Part shown: piece after piece, positions 1-20,957 of the stretch | How the letters are laid out: every line of letters begins with the position of its first letter | How positions within the stretch are numbered: the first letter of the stretch is position 1 | The notes under the pieces: generated by a model | The model's database searches: none | What the model saw: only the letters and a program-made list of their open reading frames with translations | Told to the model about the DNA's origin: nothing | Assembly: GCA_033239005.1 (NCBI GenBank) | Contig: BSQZ01000001.1 | Span: 3,537,001-3,601,000 of the forward strand | Direction: 5' to 3' | DNA length: 64,000 nucleotides | Origin: Lamellibrachia satsuma | Lineage: Eukaryota > Annelida > Polychaeta > Sabellida > Siboglinidae | Program-made: the position numbers and the translations under genes

Positions 1-662
1 TGGCGCAATCATTCCAAACATGTTCTGCCACAGGAGACAAGACAGTAAACAGGCTGTTGACAACTGGCGCAATCATTCCAAACATGTTCTGCCACAGGAG
101 ACAAGACAGTAAACAGGCTGTTGACAACTGGCGCAATCATTCCAAACATGTTCTGCCACAGGAAACAAGACAGTAAACAGGCTGTTGACAACTGGCGCAA
201 TCATTCCAAACATGTTCTGCCACAGGAAACAAGACAGTAAACAGGCTGTTGACAACTGGCGCAATCATTCCAAACATGTTCTGCCACAGGAGACAAGACA
301 GTAAACAGGTTGTTGACAACTGGCGCAATCATTCCAAACATGTTCTGCCACAGGAGACAAGACAGTAAACAGGCTGTTGACAACTGACGCAATCATTCCA
401 AACATGTTCTGCCACAGGAGACAAGACAGTAAACAGGCTGTTGACAACTGACGCAATCATTCCAAACATGTTCTGCCACAGGAGACAAGACAGTAAACAG
501 GCTGTTGACAACTGACGCAATCATTCCAAACATGTTCTGCCACAGGAGTCAAGACAGTAAACAGGCTGTTGACAACTGACGCAATCATTCCAAACATGTT
601 CTGCCACAGGAGACAAGACAGTAAACAGGCTGTTGACAACTGACGCAATCATTCCAAACATG
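1..662. repeat. 64-bp minisatellite, about 10 copies
   Basis: The repeat has an exact 64-bp period, with a segment such as GACAGTAAACAGGCTGTTGA in every unit and only a few substitutions (GGCGC/GACGC, GAGAC/GAAAC). It continues off the left edge. It lies in the NDOR1 intron after the exon at 1383-1497. The 64-bp period shifts frame, so the short minus-strand ORFs through it are artefacts of the repeat. Confidence 0.97.
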
Positions 663-1080
663 CTATATGTTAAAATGATCAGTTAAGGAAGAGTACATTC
701 ACTTGTGTAGCATGCTAGAAATTTTTTTATATAACACATTGTAGTTATAAAACCAATGGCTTTACAACTCATTAAACTACTGAATAATTGGTCAAAGTCT
801 AGATACCACAGGACTCGACATTAACGGTTGCCATAAATGTTATAGAATATCCTGCTGGGCAAACCTGGTCTGCATAGCATTTGCCCGGTGAAGTGTATTA
901 ATACTGTTTAATAAAACTTCCAGATATCGCACTAAAATTCTGAACATAAAATTCAAGAAATGTCTCATTTTTAACACAGTATTTCATACCCCAATAGTCG
1001 TGTATATCTGTGAAATATAGTTTAACTGAAGACTAACTAACACCTCTTATACCACTTTTTACAGAATAAATGACTACACT
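663..1080. other. NDOR1 intron sequence, nothing recognised
   Basis: AT-rich intron sequence between the 64-bp and 24-bp arrays. No exon, RNA gene or mobile element was recognised. Confidence 0.5.
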
Positions 1081-1082
1081 GG

Positions 1083-1285
1083 CTAGTGGTGTTAGACCAC
1101 AGTTACACTGTAAGGTCAGACCACAGTTATACTGTGGTGTCAGATCACAGTTACACTGTAAGGTCAGAAACTGTGGGTTCATGCCACAGTTACACTGTGG
1201 GGTTAGACCACAGTTACACTATGTAGTCAGACCACAGTTATAATATGGTGTAAGACCACACTTACATTGTGAGGTCAGACCATTG
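1083..1285. repeat. Degenerate tandem repeat of about 24 bp
   Basis: About eight diverged copies of a unit centred on AGACCACAGTTACACTGT. Unit length varies and one copy holds a small insertion. It starts about 100 bp downstream of the NDOR1 exon 1383-1497 in the gene's direction. Confidence 0.85.
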
Positions 1286-1382
1286 TTACTCAGCAGTAAT
1301 ATTTGGTGGTGCATCAACCAGGGACTGATGCAGACAGCTGATAATTGATGCAGATAGCTGATGATACAAGAGTATAACACAC

Positions 1383-10224
<8,842 letters not shown>

Positions 10225-10329
10225 AGTTGATGAGCTGGCAATTTGTAACAAAATGAACAGGCATTAGTTACATAGATCAAAATACTAATAAAAATATTAT
10301 AGTTTGATGCTAAGGAGTTTTTATTAGGT

Positions 10330-10440
10330 TATTAATTAATCATTGTAGCCAGTAAATGTGCCTCTGAACGGAATTTATATTCCAGAAATATGGCGCTTTA
10401 TAGGTAAAAGTTATTATTATAAAACAAATACTCAAATAAA
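10330..10440. mobile_element. Possible SINE/LINE tail remnant
   Basis: The sequence ATATGGCGCTTTATA followed by AAAAGTTATTATTAT resembles the tails of many invertebrate SINEs and LINEs. No head or ORF is kept, so the family is not assigned. It lies upstream of the NDOR1 start. Confidence 0.35.
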
Positions 10441-10469
10441 AAATGTAAAAAGTGCCATATATCTGGCCT

Positions 10470-10801
10470 GGGTGTGGGAAATAGGCAGATTGCATTGCAT
10501 CATATTGGCAATTTAGTCAGTGAAATAGTTGCTGAAACTATTAAGCTGTTGTCCAAGATGGTCATAGTCAGGCAGCGTAGGCAGATGTTACGTATGCAGC
10601 AGGGAGCCAACTGTCTGGAACAGGGCTTTTGGATTGCCAGCCTTGTCTTGTGTAGAATGTAGATCTGGCAGTGTGTAGCATTTTCTTCATTTGCTCTCTT
10701 TGTTTGGTGAAAATGTCTCTGTCAACAGTGAGCCTGGAGAATCTCCAACATCGCTCCAACCGGTGCCTATCCTTCCTGGCTGAGAAAAAACGGCCATCCA
10801 T
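10470..10801 (-). pseudogene. Non-LTR retrotransposon ORF2 fragment
   Basis: The minus strand reads a stretch typical of the linker between endonuclease and RT in CR1/L2-like LINEs: RHRLERCWRFSRLTVDRD, then REQMKKMLHTARSTFY. After a frameshift it goes on with LPDYDHLGQQLNSFSNYFTD. It is truncated at both ends and lies between the NDOR1 and TSEN15 starts. Confidence 0.7.
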
Positions 10802-10983
10802 CCGTGGCGCATCAGGTCAGATGGTGAGATATCATCTTCAGCGGTGCATGTATGTCAAGCAGCTCACTAAGTAAATCAATCATAATTTATCCAGACAGGG
10901 TCGGTGACTCCTATTAAGTAAGAGACAAGAAACTGCAAGCAGTTATTTCCATTGTAGTCCTTAGACATAGTCAGACATGGTAA

Positions 10984-11068
10984 ACATACATACATACATA
11001 CATACATACATACATACATACATCATACATACATACATCATACATACATACATACATACATACATACA

Positions 11069-11098
<30 letters not shown>
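10984..11098. repeat. (CATA)n microsatellite
   Basis: Tetranucleotide CATA repeats, broken twice by a CATCATA slip. It lies between the two head-to-head genes. Confidence 0.97.
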
Positions 11099-11099
<1 letters not shown>

Positions 11100-11284
11100 C
11101 GATTATGAGTAATATGACAAGAGTAAAAAAAGACTAAAAGTTAAAATAACAATAAATAAAATTCATGTGACTGTGTCGATCACAACCAAAGTATATGTAC
11201 AGTATTAATAATTGACCCTGTACACAAAGTGACAGTCATCGTAGGATGTACTATACCTTGATCATACAGCCAATACTTTCAATT

Positions 11285-11512
11285 TGGCTCTACGTTGGTG
11301 GGTCGCTGAACTAGCCCGATCGTCCCCCTTCTTTTATCTGAGCCGCTCGACGTGCGATGCTCGTCATGCTGCGAACGTGACGCGGTGAGCTCGCATTTGT
11401 CAGTCACGTAGCCTGCGTGTGCACGAACGCTGAAAACATGGAGCATGACGCAGACACGAGTGAAGAGACGCAAGCAGGCAACGAGGCAAACCCGCTATAC
11501 GATCACCCCAAG
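11285..11512. promoter_or_regulatory. CpG-rich presumed promoter region around TSEN15 exon 1
   Basis: A local stretch rich in CpG (GCCGCTCGACGTGCG, GAACGTGACGCGGTG) stands out from the AT-rich surroundings and runs into the first TSEN15 coding exon. This is inferred from composition and position; no TATA box or initiator was identified. It could also serve NDOR1, whose start codon is 1.2 kb away on the other strand. Confidence 0.45.
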
Positions 11513-12449
11513 GTCTAGCCGCATGTATATTTAAGATCGCACCCGTTGTAGACGCCTGTCAATGCGTCTGAAAACAGAATCTACTTATTATCGCTCTCGT
11601 TCGAACATAGCTTGCAGCCTAGGTTACCCAGGCCTATGTGGACAGCAAATTTTAGTAACCGAGACTGACATGGCATACTGTATTTTGGTGGCGCCCTCTT
11701 GCGATCATTATCACAGTTTACTAACTGATGTTGCTATCTTCAGCTATGCCTCCTTAAATTTCCTGCATATCTCTTTGTTAGTGGCCGCTTTCTCTCAGCT
11801 GTCTTCCCTCAGTCCAACTTGCCTCCCATTTGTCTTGCCTGGTTACCTCGCTGCTCCCTGTTCCCTTCCCACATCCAACAATCTCTATCAGTCATCCCTG
11901 TTCAATATTGCCATCCTCAATTATGTCGCATCTCCCTCCCACATAGTGTCTTTCAGCCTCTTCCACCACTCTTCCTCTGTACACAAGATGGCAGCACACA
12001 CCCATGCCATTCTCAGCCGACAACTCTCACTTCAAAGATGACATCAGGTGTGCATTGTTTTAAGCCCACACCATGTCATGTCTTGGCACAAACTAGAGAG
12101 GATAAGCTGCTTGTTTGTACAGGTTTTGTGATATATTGACAAAAGCAGTTGCTGAAAGCTATATAAATTGAAAAAGTAAAGGAATGCCACCTGATTCAGA
12201 ATATGTAACTTGTTTTTGCAGATATTCTGTGATGGCTCTTTGGAAGTGCTTCCCTTTAACATTTACAAGTTACCTGTGATCAAAAGAAATGCAATAAACA
12301 TTTTAAATTTATAAACAATGATTATTCTAAGGTGGTTCCCTATGAAACCAATTACCCAAAACATTGGCTCTGATTTATTTTTATTTTGGTTAAAGTTTGG
12401 TAGACTCTGCAGTCAAACTGTCTGATCTGGCCTACCAAATTTTTTTTGA

Positions 12450-12522
<73 letters not shown>

Positions 12523-12737
12523 TTAGAAAGGTTGTTGTAAAGTGATTGGATGCCAAATTCTATTACCTAAGTTTCACAGATATATATACACGCACACACA
12601 TAAATATATATAGGTATATATGTACATACATATATAAATATATATATATATATATATAAATATATATGTATATATATATATGTACATATATATATCTGTG
12701 AAACTTAAGTTAGGTAGGTATATATGTACATACACAC

Positions 12738-12797
<60 letters not shown>

Positions 12798-15700
12798 TGT
12801 GTGTGTGTTTTCAATACTGGAGATTTTGGCGGTTCAGTTTAGAATTTACCTGTCATGAATGTTGGAGTAAAAGACATTACAATTATACTATCTTTAGGCT
12901 GTTGGTTTTTATATATAAAGCTGTGCACAGCAATGCAATAAAATACCTGCACTATGTTGTGTGCCCATACACTCCAGCATGAGCCCTGCGCTCTGGCAGC
13001 AATAACATGTTAACTGTTTTGTGGACTCACGTCAAAGCTGGGAAATTAATATATGATTATTATATTATATTTTATTACACTAGATATATATTATATTCTT
13101 ATTTTAACTAGCTTGTGTAATGTATTTGTAAATAATTGCATGTTTATTTAGCAGTTTTATAACTATTTGTCTTGTAAGACACCACAAACAATTTAAATCT
13201 GGCACTATATCAAATAAAATATATTATTATTATCATTGAGGACAATCAATGTTATTATTGAGGACAATCAATTACTGGAACAAATTATCTACAGATTGTG
13301 TAACTGCTAGCAGTGTAATATGGTTAAAAACAAGGTTGACACATTTTTCAGGAGGGCGGATTTCACTAGATTAAAAACGTTGGACTCTCGATAAGCCAAT
13401 GGCTTCCTTGTCCACTTGCCATCTGGGCCTTTGTCTTGGATGGTAATCTTGTTAAATCGTTTGATAGATTATATATGTTAGATATAGTTGAGATCAAATT
13501 GTGCACATCAAAGCAATACTCCCTTGGTGAAAATTAAATTACCTGTAATTTACATAAAAGATGGACACCAAAATGGGTCATTCAAAAGTGCACCACAGGA
13601 GAATTGGAATAAACAGTTGGGAGGCAAACGAAACAAGGAACCTTTTCATGGAATCTATTTGTTAAGAGTAGCCAATGACTGTGTGAAAAGGTTGAATATA
13701 TATATCACAAAGTACTGCCAGGACACAACATGCATCTTGGGAAATCTTGAGGAGTACACGGGATTGAATTTTGGTGGATTTTATATTTGTCTAAAGCGTG
13801 GAATATTGATCGGATAAGTATTATTATTGCGTGTATATTAAACATAAACTTACAAGAGTCCTTGTTTAGTCAATAGTTGCTGTTAAAATTTAGCTATAGA
13901 AGTAATTTAGGGTAGTTTATATCGTAGGTCTCCGAGGACTCGGTAGCGCGAGCGATAATTAAGGGTTGTTGTTTTCAGTTGATTGGGTACATAATACGAG
14001 ACATAATATTATTGTAAATAATTTAGTACATATTAAATATTGAAAACCTGAATATTTTGTTTTAGCAACATTTATTGTTAAAAGTTAGCCGTAGGTAGTA
14101 ATTCAGTGTTATTTAAATAAGGTCACTGAAATTTCGTTAGCGCGAGCGATATTACGTTTTGTTAGTCAGCTGTTACATAGAAAGTAAGTTGCAAGGCAGT
14201 AGCTGTAAATTTAATTAAGACATAAGTAACAAACTATAAAGTGTGTATTACAACACAAAAACAGTCTTTGTGAAGACTACCTAGTATAAATTGATTATAA
14301 ACGGATTATAAACAAATACAAATTTAATTTCTAACATGGCGCCGTGCAAACGCCAGGTAAAGGCAAAACGTAATTTGGTATGTTCTAGCTGCGATAGCTG
14401 GATAGACTTTGCAAAGTCCGGGTGTGTAAATTAGGTAGGCGGAGGTGCAGGCGGATGATTTCCATTTCGTGTGTAGGGGGTGTACTACAGTGAGATATCT
14501 GCAGGAGCAGGTGATTGAGCTAAGGCGTATGATTTTGATGATGACAGGGCAGGGTGAGACAGAAGTGAACAGAGGTGGTGAGAATGGTGAGAGCAGAGGT
14601 GGTGAGACCGAGGAGAGCAGAGGTGGTGAGACCGAGGTGAGCAGAGGTGGTGAGACCGAGGAGAGCAGAGGTGGTGAGACCGAGGAGAACAAGGAGAGCA
14701 GTGGCAATGTGAGGGAGAAAGCTGGTAAGAAGAAGAAAGATGACAGAAGGCAAAGAATGCAACAAAAGAGAGGTAAGCGGGTGAGTGGAGAGGGATTGCC
14801 AGGTGGTAAGACGGTAAAGGTTGATGATAGGAGAGAAAGGGGGCATACTAGTAGTGTGCAACAGGAAAGGAGCTTTGCCGATGTAGTATCACAGGGGAAA
14901 GCGAGGAAAGCTCGGGTATTTATGGGGGATTCCATCATTAGGAAAGTGGATAAAATTGTAAATAGAGGAGATGATATAACAGTATGCCTACCAGGGGCAA
15001 AAGTAGAGGATATAGCAGAGAAGGCAGGACAGGTCATGGGTGGTGGCACGGGAGGTGCTGTTCTCGTGCATGTGGGAGCGAACAATGCAGATAAGGAGGA
15101 GCGTCAGCCATCATTGGTAAGTACAGGAGGTTGATCAAGACACTCAAAGAGGCACGAGTTGGGCAGATCGTATTGTCGGGGATATTACCAATAATGGGAG
15201 GCAGGGGTGAGGAATATAGGAACTGTAGAAGGATGGCGATCAACACACAGGTACAGAAGGTATGTATGGAGGAGGGAGTAGGCTTCGTAGACATGTGGTT
15301 AAACTTTGTGGGAAGAGGTGACTTTTTCATGAGAGATGGACTTCATCTGACAGGGAAGGGCGCTGCAGTTCTTGCGTGTGAGTTTGTTAGAGTTGTCGAC
15401 GAGGGCACAGGTACCATAGATTATTTAAACTAGATGCGCAGGGGAACTGACAGAGAAAACTCAAAGGAGTACTACTACAAATACACATCCAAAGAAATGT
15501 TCACCAATAATTTCAGACAATGAACTTAAATGTGTATGCTTAAATGCCAGGAGCATAGTAAATAAAAAAAGTGAGTTAGACATTATGGTAGCAGATATTG
15601 ATCCTCATGTAATAGGCATCACAGAATCATGGGCAAATGAAGATATAGTAGATGCTGAGTTAGCACTGACAGGCTATGTAATGTTTAGGAAGGATAGACG

Positions 15701-18700
15701 AGAAAGAAGGGGAGGTGGAGTAATTTTGTATATTAAAGAATCTATCCAAGCATATGAAATTACTCTGAAAAGTGAAGCAGATAGTGTGGAAGCAATTTGG
15801 TGTAACATAGTTACCAGGAACTCAACATTAACAATAGGAGTAGTTTATCGTAGTCCTAACATAGGAGAAGAGGAAGATGTAAAATTACAAAAGGCAATAA
15901 GGGAGGTGAGCAAGGGAGAATGTGTTATAATGGGTGATTTTAACCATGGCCATATACAATGGGAATCATTAGAGAGTGCTGAGAGGACGACCATCAGTTT
16001 CTACTTCTAACACAGGATTGTTTCCTTACTCAACATGTCTTGGAACCAACCAGAGGTGGGAATGTGTTAGATTTAATTTTGTCTTCTCAAAATGAATTAG
16101 TTGACAATGTTAAAGTACACGAACCTTTGGGTTCAAGTGACCATAACCAAATCCATTTTAATATAAAAGTAAAAACAGGGAATACATATAAAAAACAATG
16201 GAGGAGGAACTTCAACAAAGGCAGATATAAAGTGATGAGAACATATCTAGCAAATATAGATTGGAATAATTTGCTGAAGAACAAGACAGCAACAGAATGC
16301 TGGACTTGTTTAAAATATGAGATTGAGGGCATTATTGAGAAATTTATTCCATTAAGAAAACAAGGAAAAGATCCAGGAAAAAACACCTGTCAAAAGAAGC
16401 TATTAGAAAAATTGCTCACAAACAGATGCTGTGGAAGGTCTATAAACACACTGGAAATGTAGAAGACTACACCAACTACAAAGAGGCACTTAACCTAGCT
16501 ACTACTGAAATTAGAAAATCTAAAAGAACCTTTGAACAAAAATTGGCAGGTAATATAAAAAATGACAGCAAGAGTTTCTATGCTTATGTAAGGAGTAAAC
16601 AGAAAGTTCGAGATAAGGTCGGACCACTGGAAAGCAACAGTGAAAACATAATTTCAGATGGGTTCCAAATGGCAGAGGTCCTGAATGAGTATTTCAGCTC
16701 AGTTTTACCACAGAAGATATCAGCTCACTTCCAGTTCCATTAACTAAATTTGAGGGCAATACATCAGAATATTTAGGGCAGTTATTTGTAACTCCTGAAA
16801 TGATAGCAAAGAAAATTAAGAAGATGAAAGATAATAAATCACCTGGAGTTGATGGGATACCACCAAAACTGCTAAAGGAAATTGTTGATCAAATTAGTAC
16901 ACCACTTGCAAACTTATTTAACTTGTCACTAGAAGAAGGAATAGTTCCTTCAGAATGGAAAGAAGCAAACATTACGCCGCTGTTTAAGAAGGGATCGAGG
17001 AAGAAGCCAGAAAATTACAGACCAGTGAGTTTAACATCAGTTGTATGTAAATTACTTGAAACATTAATTAGAGACCACATGGTGGAATTCCTCATAAAAC
17101 ATAAATTAATAAATACATCTCAACATGGATTCCTAAAAGCAAGGTCATGTCTAACCAATCTCTTATGTTTTTAGAAGAAATTACAAAGTGGGTAGATGAC
17201 GGGTCACCAGTGGATGTTGTCTACTTAGATTTTCAGAAAGCTTTCGATAAAGTGCCACATCAAAGATTGTTACTTAAACTAAAAGCCCATGGTATAGGCA
17301 ATGATGTAATCAACTGGATAGAAAAGTGGCTTACACACAGAAGACAGAGAGTAATAGTAGATGGTAAGATTTCAAACTGGAAATCTGTTTTGAGTGGGGT
17401 ACCACAGGGATCAGTGTTAGGCCCTATACTGTTTTTAATATATATAAATGATTTGGAGGATGACATATCTAGCAAAGTACTCAAATTTGCAGATGACACA
17501 AAGGTATTCAGAAAGGTTACTAATGATACAGATAAACAAAGTTTACAGGATGATCTAGAAAAATTAGTTAAATGGTCAGAAAAATGGCAAATGTTATTCA
17601 ATTTTGGGAAGTGTAAATGTATACACATAGGACATGGAAATATGGATGAGGAATATAAAATGGGGGATGCTGTACTAGGTAGAACCACACAAGAAAAGGA
17701 TTTAGGAGTAATATTTAATGCTGACATGAAAGTTTCAGAGCAATGTGGGATTGCTGCTTGAAAGGAAATCAAATTCTAGGCCTAATTAGGAGAACTATCA
17801 CGTATAAGGAGAAACATCTAATTGTACCCCTGTACAAAGCAATAGTTAGACCACATTTGGAATATTGTATTCAAGCATGGAGGCCATATCGTAAAAAAGA
17901 CATAGATAAGCTAGAAAGAATACAACGAAGAGCAACTAAGATGATTCCAGAATTAAGAGACCTTAGTTCTGAAAGTCGCTTATTACAATGTGGTTTGACA
18001 ACACTAGAGACCAGGAGACTAAGAGGAGACCAAATAGAAGTGTTTAAAATAGTGAACGGTTATGAGGATGTTGATAGGAATATGTTCTTCAAACTTAAAG
18101 AAGGCAGTAGAACCAGAGGACACAAAGCAGCATTAGTTAAGGAGCAGTGTAGGTTGGACATGAGAAAGTACTCATTCTCACAGAGGGTGATAAATGAATG
18201 GAACAAACTGCCAAACGATTGTGTTAATGCTAGTAGTGTGAATATGTTTAAAAATAGAATTGACAGATATCTGATAAGGGCGGGCTACACATAGATGTGA
18301 AAATTGTTGGACTCTCGATAAGCCAATGGCTTCCTTGTCCACTTGCCATCTGGAACTTGTTCGAGATGGCAATCTTGTTAAATCTTGTTAAACACTAACA
18401 AAACCATGGGAAAGGTCGTTGTGGCTGGTGTCCTTGAGAATAACAACCATTACTGGGTCCAGCTAGATGTGAAAGTGAATTCACAACTGTTCCTGTTCAT
18501 TCTTTTGAAGTACACTGTTTGGTCATCCTTACAATAGCATTTTTATTGAGATGCTGCTAATGGGAGAAGAGTTAATTTAATTTAATTTCCAATTTTTATA
18601 CGGTTTCCTGAACATCACAGTTACATTACATTAGTTTAACATTTTCATTGCACATTTTAAGGTAAGTTTGTGATAATTCGATTTTAAGAATCAAAGTTCT

Positions 18701-20923
18701 ACGTGATCATTAAACTGCCAAAACAAATTCACCGTGAATGTCAGCACATACACTTGTTGTTGTTGAAATGAACGTTACATGTCGGTCTACTTCGTGCTTA
18801 AATCATTGAACATAGGACACAATTTTCAGCAATCTTTCATAATACCAAGAATACAAAAAAATGCTAATATATGTTAATATTAAGAAATATGTTAGTTTCA
18901 TGGATAATTTGTGTGGTAGTATTATCAGTTTCACTGCCATCAACAGACTGGGATTAACGAACATAAGAAAGATGTCGACCAAAAGCTGTTACGATGATTA
19001 TGCTGGTAATGTAAAATCATGCAATTTCTTCTTCAAACTCACGACTCGTTGACAATGAGGTTTAGTTTTTTCATATGAAAAAACTTTTGGAAGCCATCAC
19101 GGGAAAGGCCCATGTGATGGCGAAACTGGCATTGTAAAAAGGACTGCCCTGGCAGTTATTAAGACCAGACAGGCCGTTGTTGGTAATGCGCAGGACATTT
19201 ATACGTATGCTAAATATATCTTAGCAATTCCACAACAAGAAGGACACGCACAATAACATAAAACTGTTATTGAGGAAGGGATAACTGCCAGAGAAAGGAG
19301 AGGCAGAACACTCAACCGAAGGGCAATTAATGACACGAGAGGGAAACAGTTTCATCTGTACGGAACCTATGGAATCTTTCATTGCCCAGTCAATACAGCG
19401 AAGCTGCTTCTGTGTATCCTGCATTAGAAGAATAAGAGCACGTCCCAACATGTTTCAGAGAATTTAAGAGAATTGCATTTATTTATAAGTTTTGGTGTCC
19501 ATGCGATGAACGTTACATGTACAAAATAAAGTTTGAATTTGGAGACGTTTAACAGTTGGTTATTTTTATCTTTTTAAATGCTGAGATAAAGAAAGCTGTT
19601 TGACATGTAAGAAATCATTGTTCCCATTAAATGAGCACAAAATAGTTACATGCTTTATGTCTTAATATAACATGTTAAGATTATAGGAAAGAAATACAAT
19701 TAGTGTTATGGTTCCAAAGGGCATTCTATCAGCATATAGGACTTTTTGAAACAAATATGTTTTATTCGCTAATAAGGTCACTGAAGGACACCAAGTCACA
19801 AACATTACATAATGCAAGGCTTGTATTACAATGCAGTTGTTGTAAACTTATCATTGAGTAAACATCTTTTTACTGTTTCGTTATTAAGGTGTTCAAGAAT
19901 GTAATAAAACTAATATCAGTTTGTATTGATGAATTTAAATTTTCATCCTCTTTGTCCCATATTGTGAGCTAATAGCAAATACACGCACGTACGCACACAC
20001 GCACGCACGCACACATGCACACACGCATTAATTTATGTAGCTTACAGTTTGGTGATTCCCTTCATCTCTTAAGAGAAACCATCATACCTGATATAATTTT
20101 TTTATTTCATTTTCAAATAATTATATAATTTTGTTATGATTAATATCTGTCTGTAATTTAACCACAGTTAGTAGAGTTATGCATTTTGTGAACTGCTGGT
20201 AGGTCAGGTCAGGTCAGGTCGTACTTCTGAGACCTGTATCTCAAAAAACAGTTTACAAATTTCCCAAAGGTTTAGCTCAGACCACTCTAAGTTTGGAAAA
20301 TGTCCAAAAGTTAATTATTTTTACATAGAATTACTGTTTGGATTTCAGTGGATATGAGAATGTTGTCATTGTTTACATAATGTATGTTGTCATTGTTTAC
20401 ATAATATATGTTGTCATTGTTTACATAATGTATGTTGTCATTGTTTACATAATGTATGCGTAATTCTAGTATTGTTGCTAGGGCCATTTATAGCATGAAG
20501 CTGCATCTGTGGACAGTTTTTCACTTATTTCCTTGTGACAGTCCCTGCATCTGTGTAACTTGTATAATTTATGATGTTTTCAATCATGTGGTTTTGTTTT
20601 GTTTTGTTTTTTGATGGTGGAAGGAACACTTCAGATATGTTGAAAGACTTCTAGTTTCTTTTTTGTTTCACTTGTGCACATGTCTCTGTTTTTTTTTTCA
20701 AATCCATTGAAATTTGTTTCATTTGTGTAATTTGTACTATTGTAAAATAAACTCGTTCAATCATTCATTCATGCAGTTCCACCAACTGATGACCTATGAC
20801 TTGATAGATAGAAGACAGGCTTACCTGACATTGCTTGTCTACCTGGATCTCATAGAAAGTAAGTAATAATAATAACAATGTTTTATTTCAGACAAAAGCC
20901 CAAATATACAAGTACAATACAAG

Positions 20924-20957
<34 letters not shown>

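Larger units (their letters stand above)
13860..18395 (+). mobile_element. Nearly full-length CR1-clade LINE inside TSEN15 intron 1
   Basis: Contains a 5' region with two copies of a ~195-bp block (from about 13881 and 14076), ORF1, ORF2 and a 3' UTR ending in two CTTGTTAAAT-type units. The short-repeat tail without poly(A) is typical of CR1. It is inserted in the same sense as TSEN15. The 5' boundary is not certain; 13470-13860 could belong to it. Related fragments lie at 13274, 28452, 52665, 53469 and 58318. Confidence 0.88.

Noticed and set aside
11562..12041. 159-codon plus-strand frame as a gene
   Set aside because: It lies inside TSEN15 intron 1, has biased pyrimidine-rich composition and shows no recognisable domain.
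13488..13817. 109-codon frame as a host gene
   Set aside because: It lies between two CR1 segments in an intron and has no recognised homology; it may be part of the CR1 5' region.
14324..15085. 253-codon minus-strand frame
   Set aside because: It is the antisense shadow of CR1 ORF1, produced by its purine-rich repeats.
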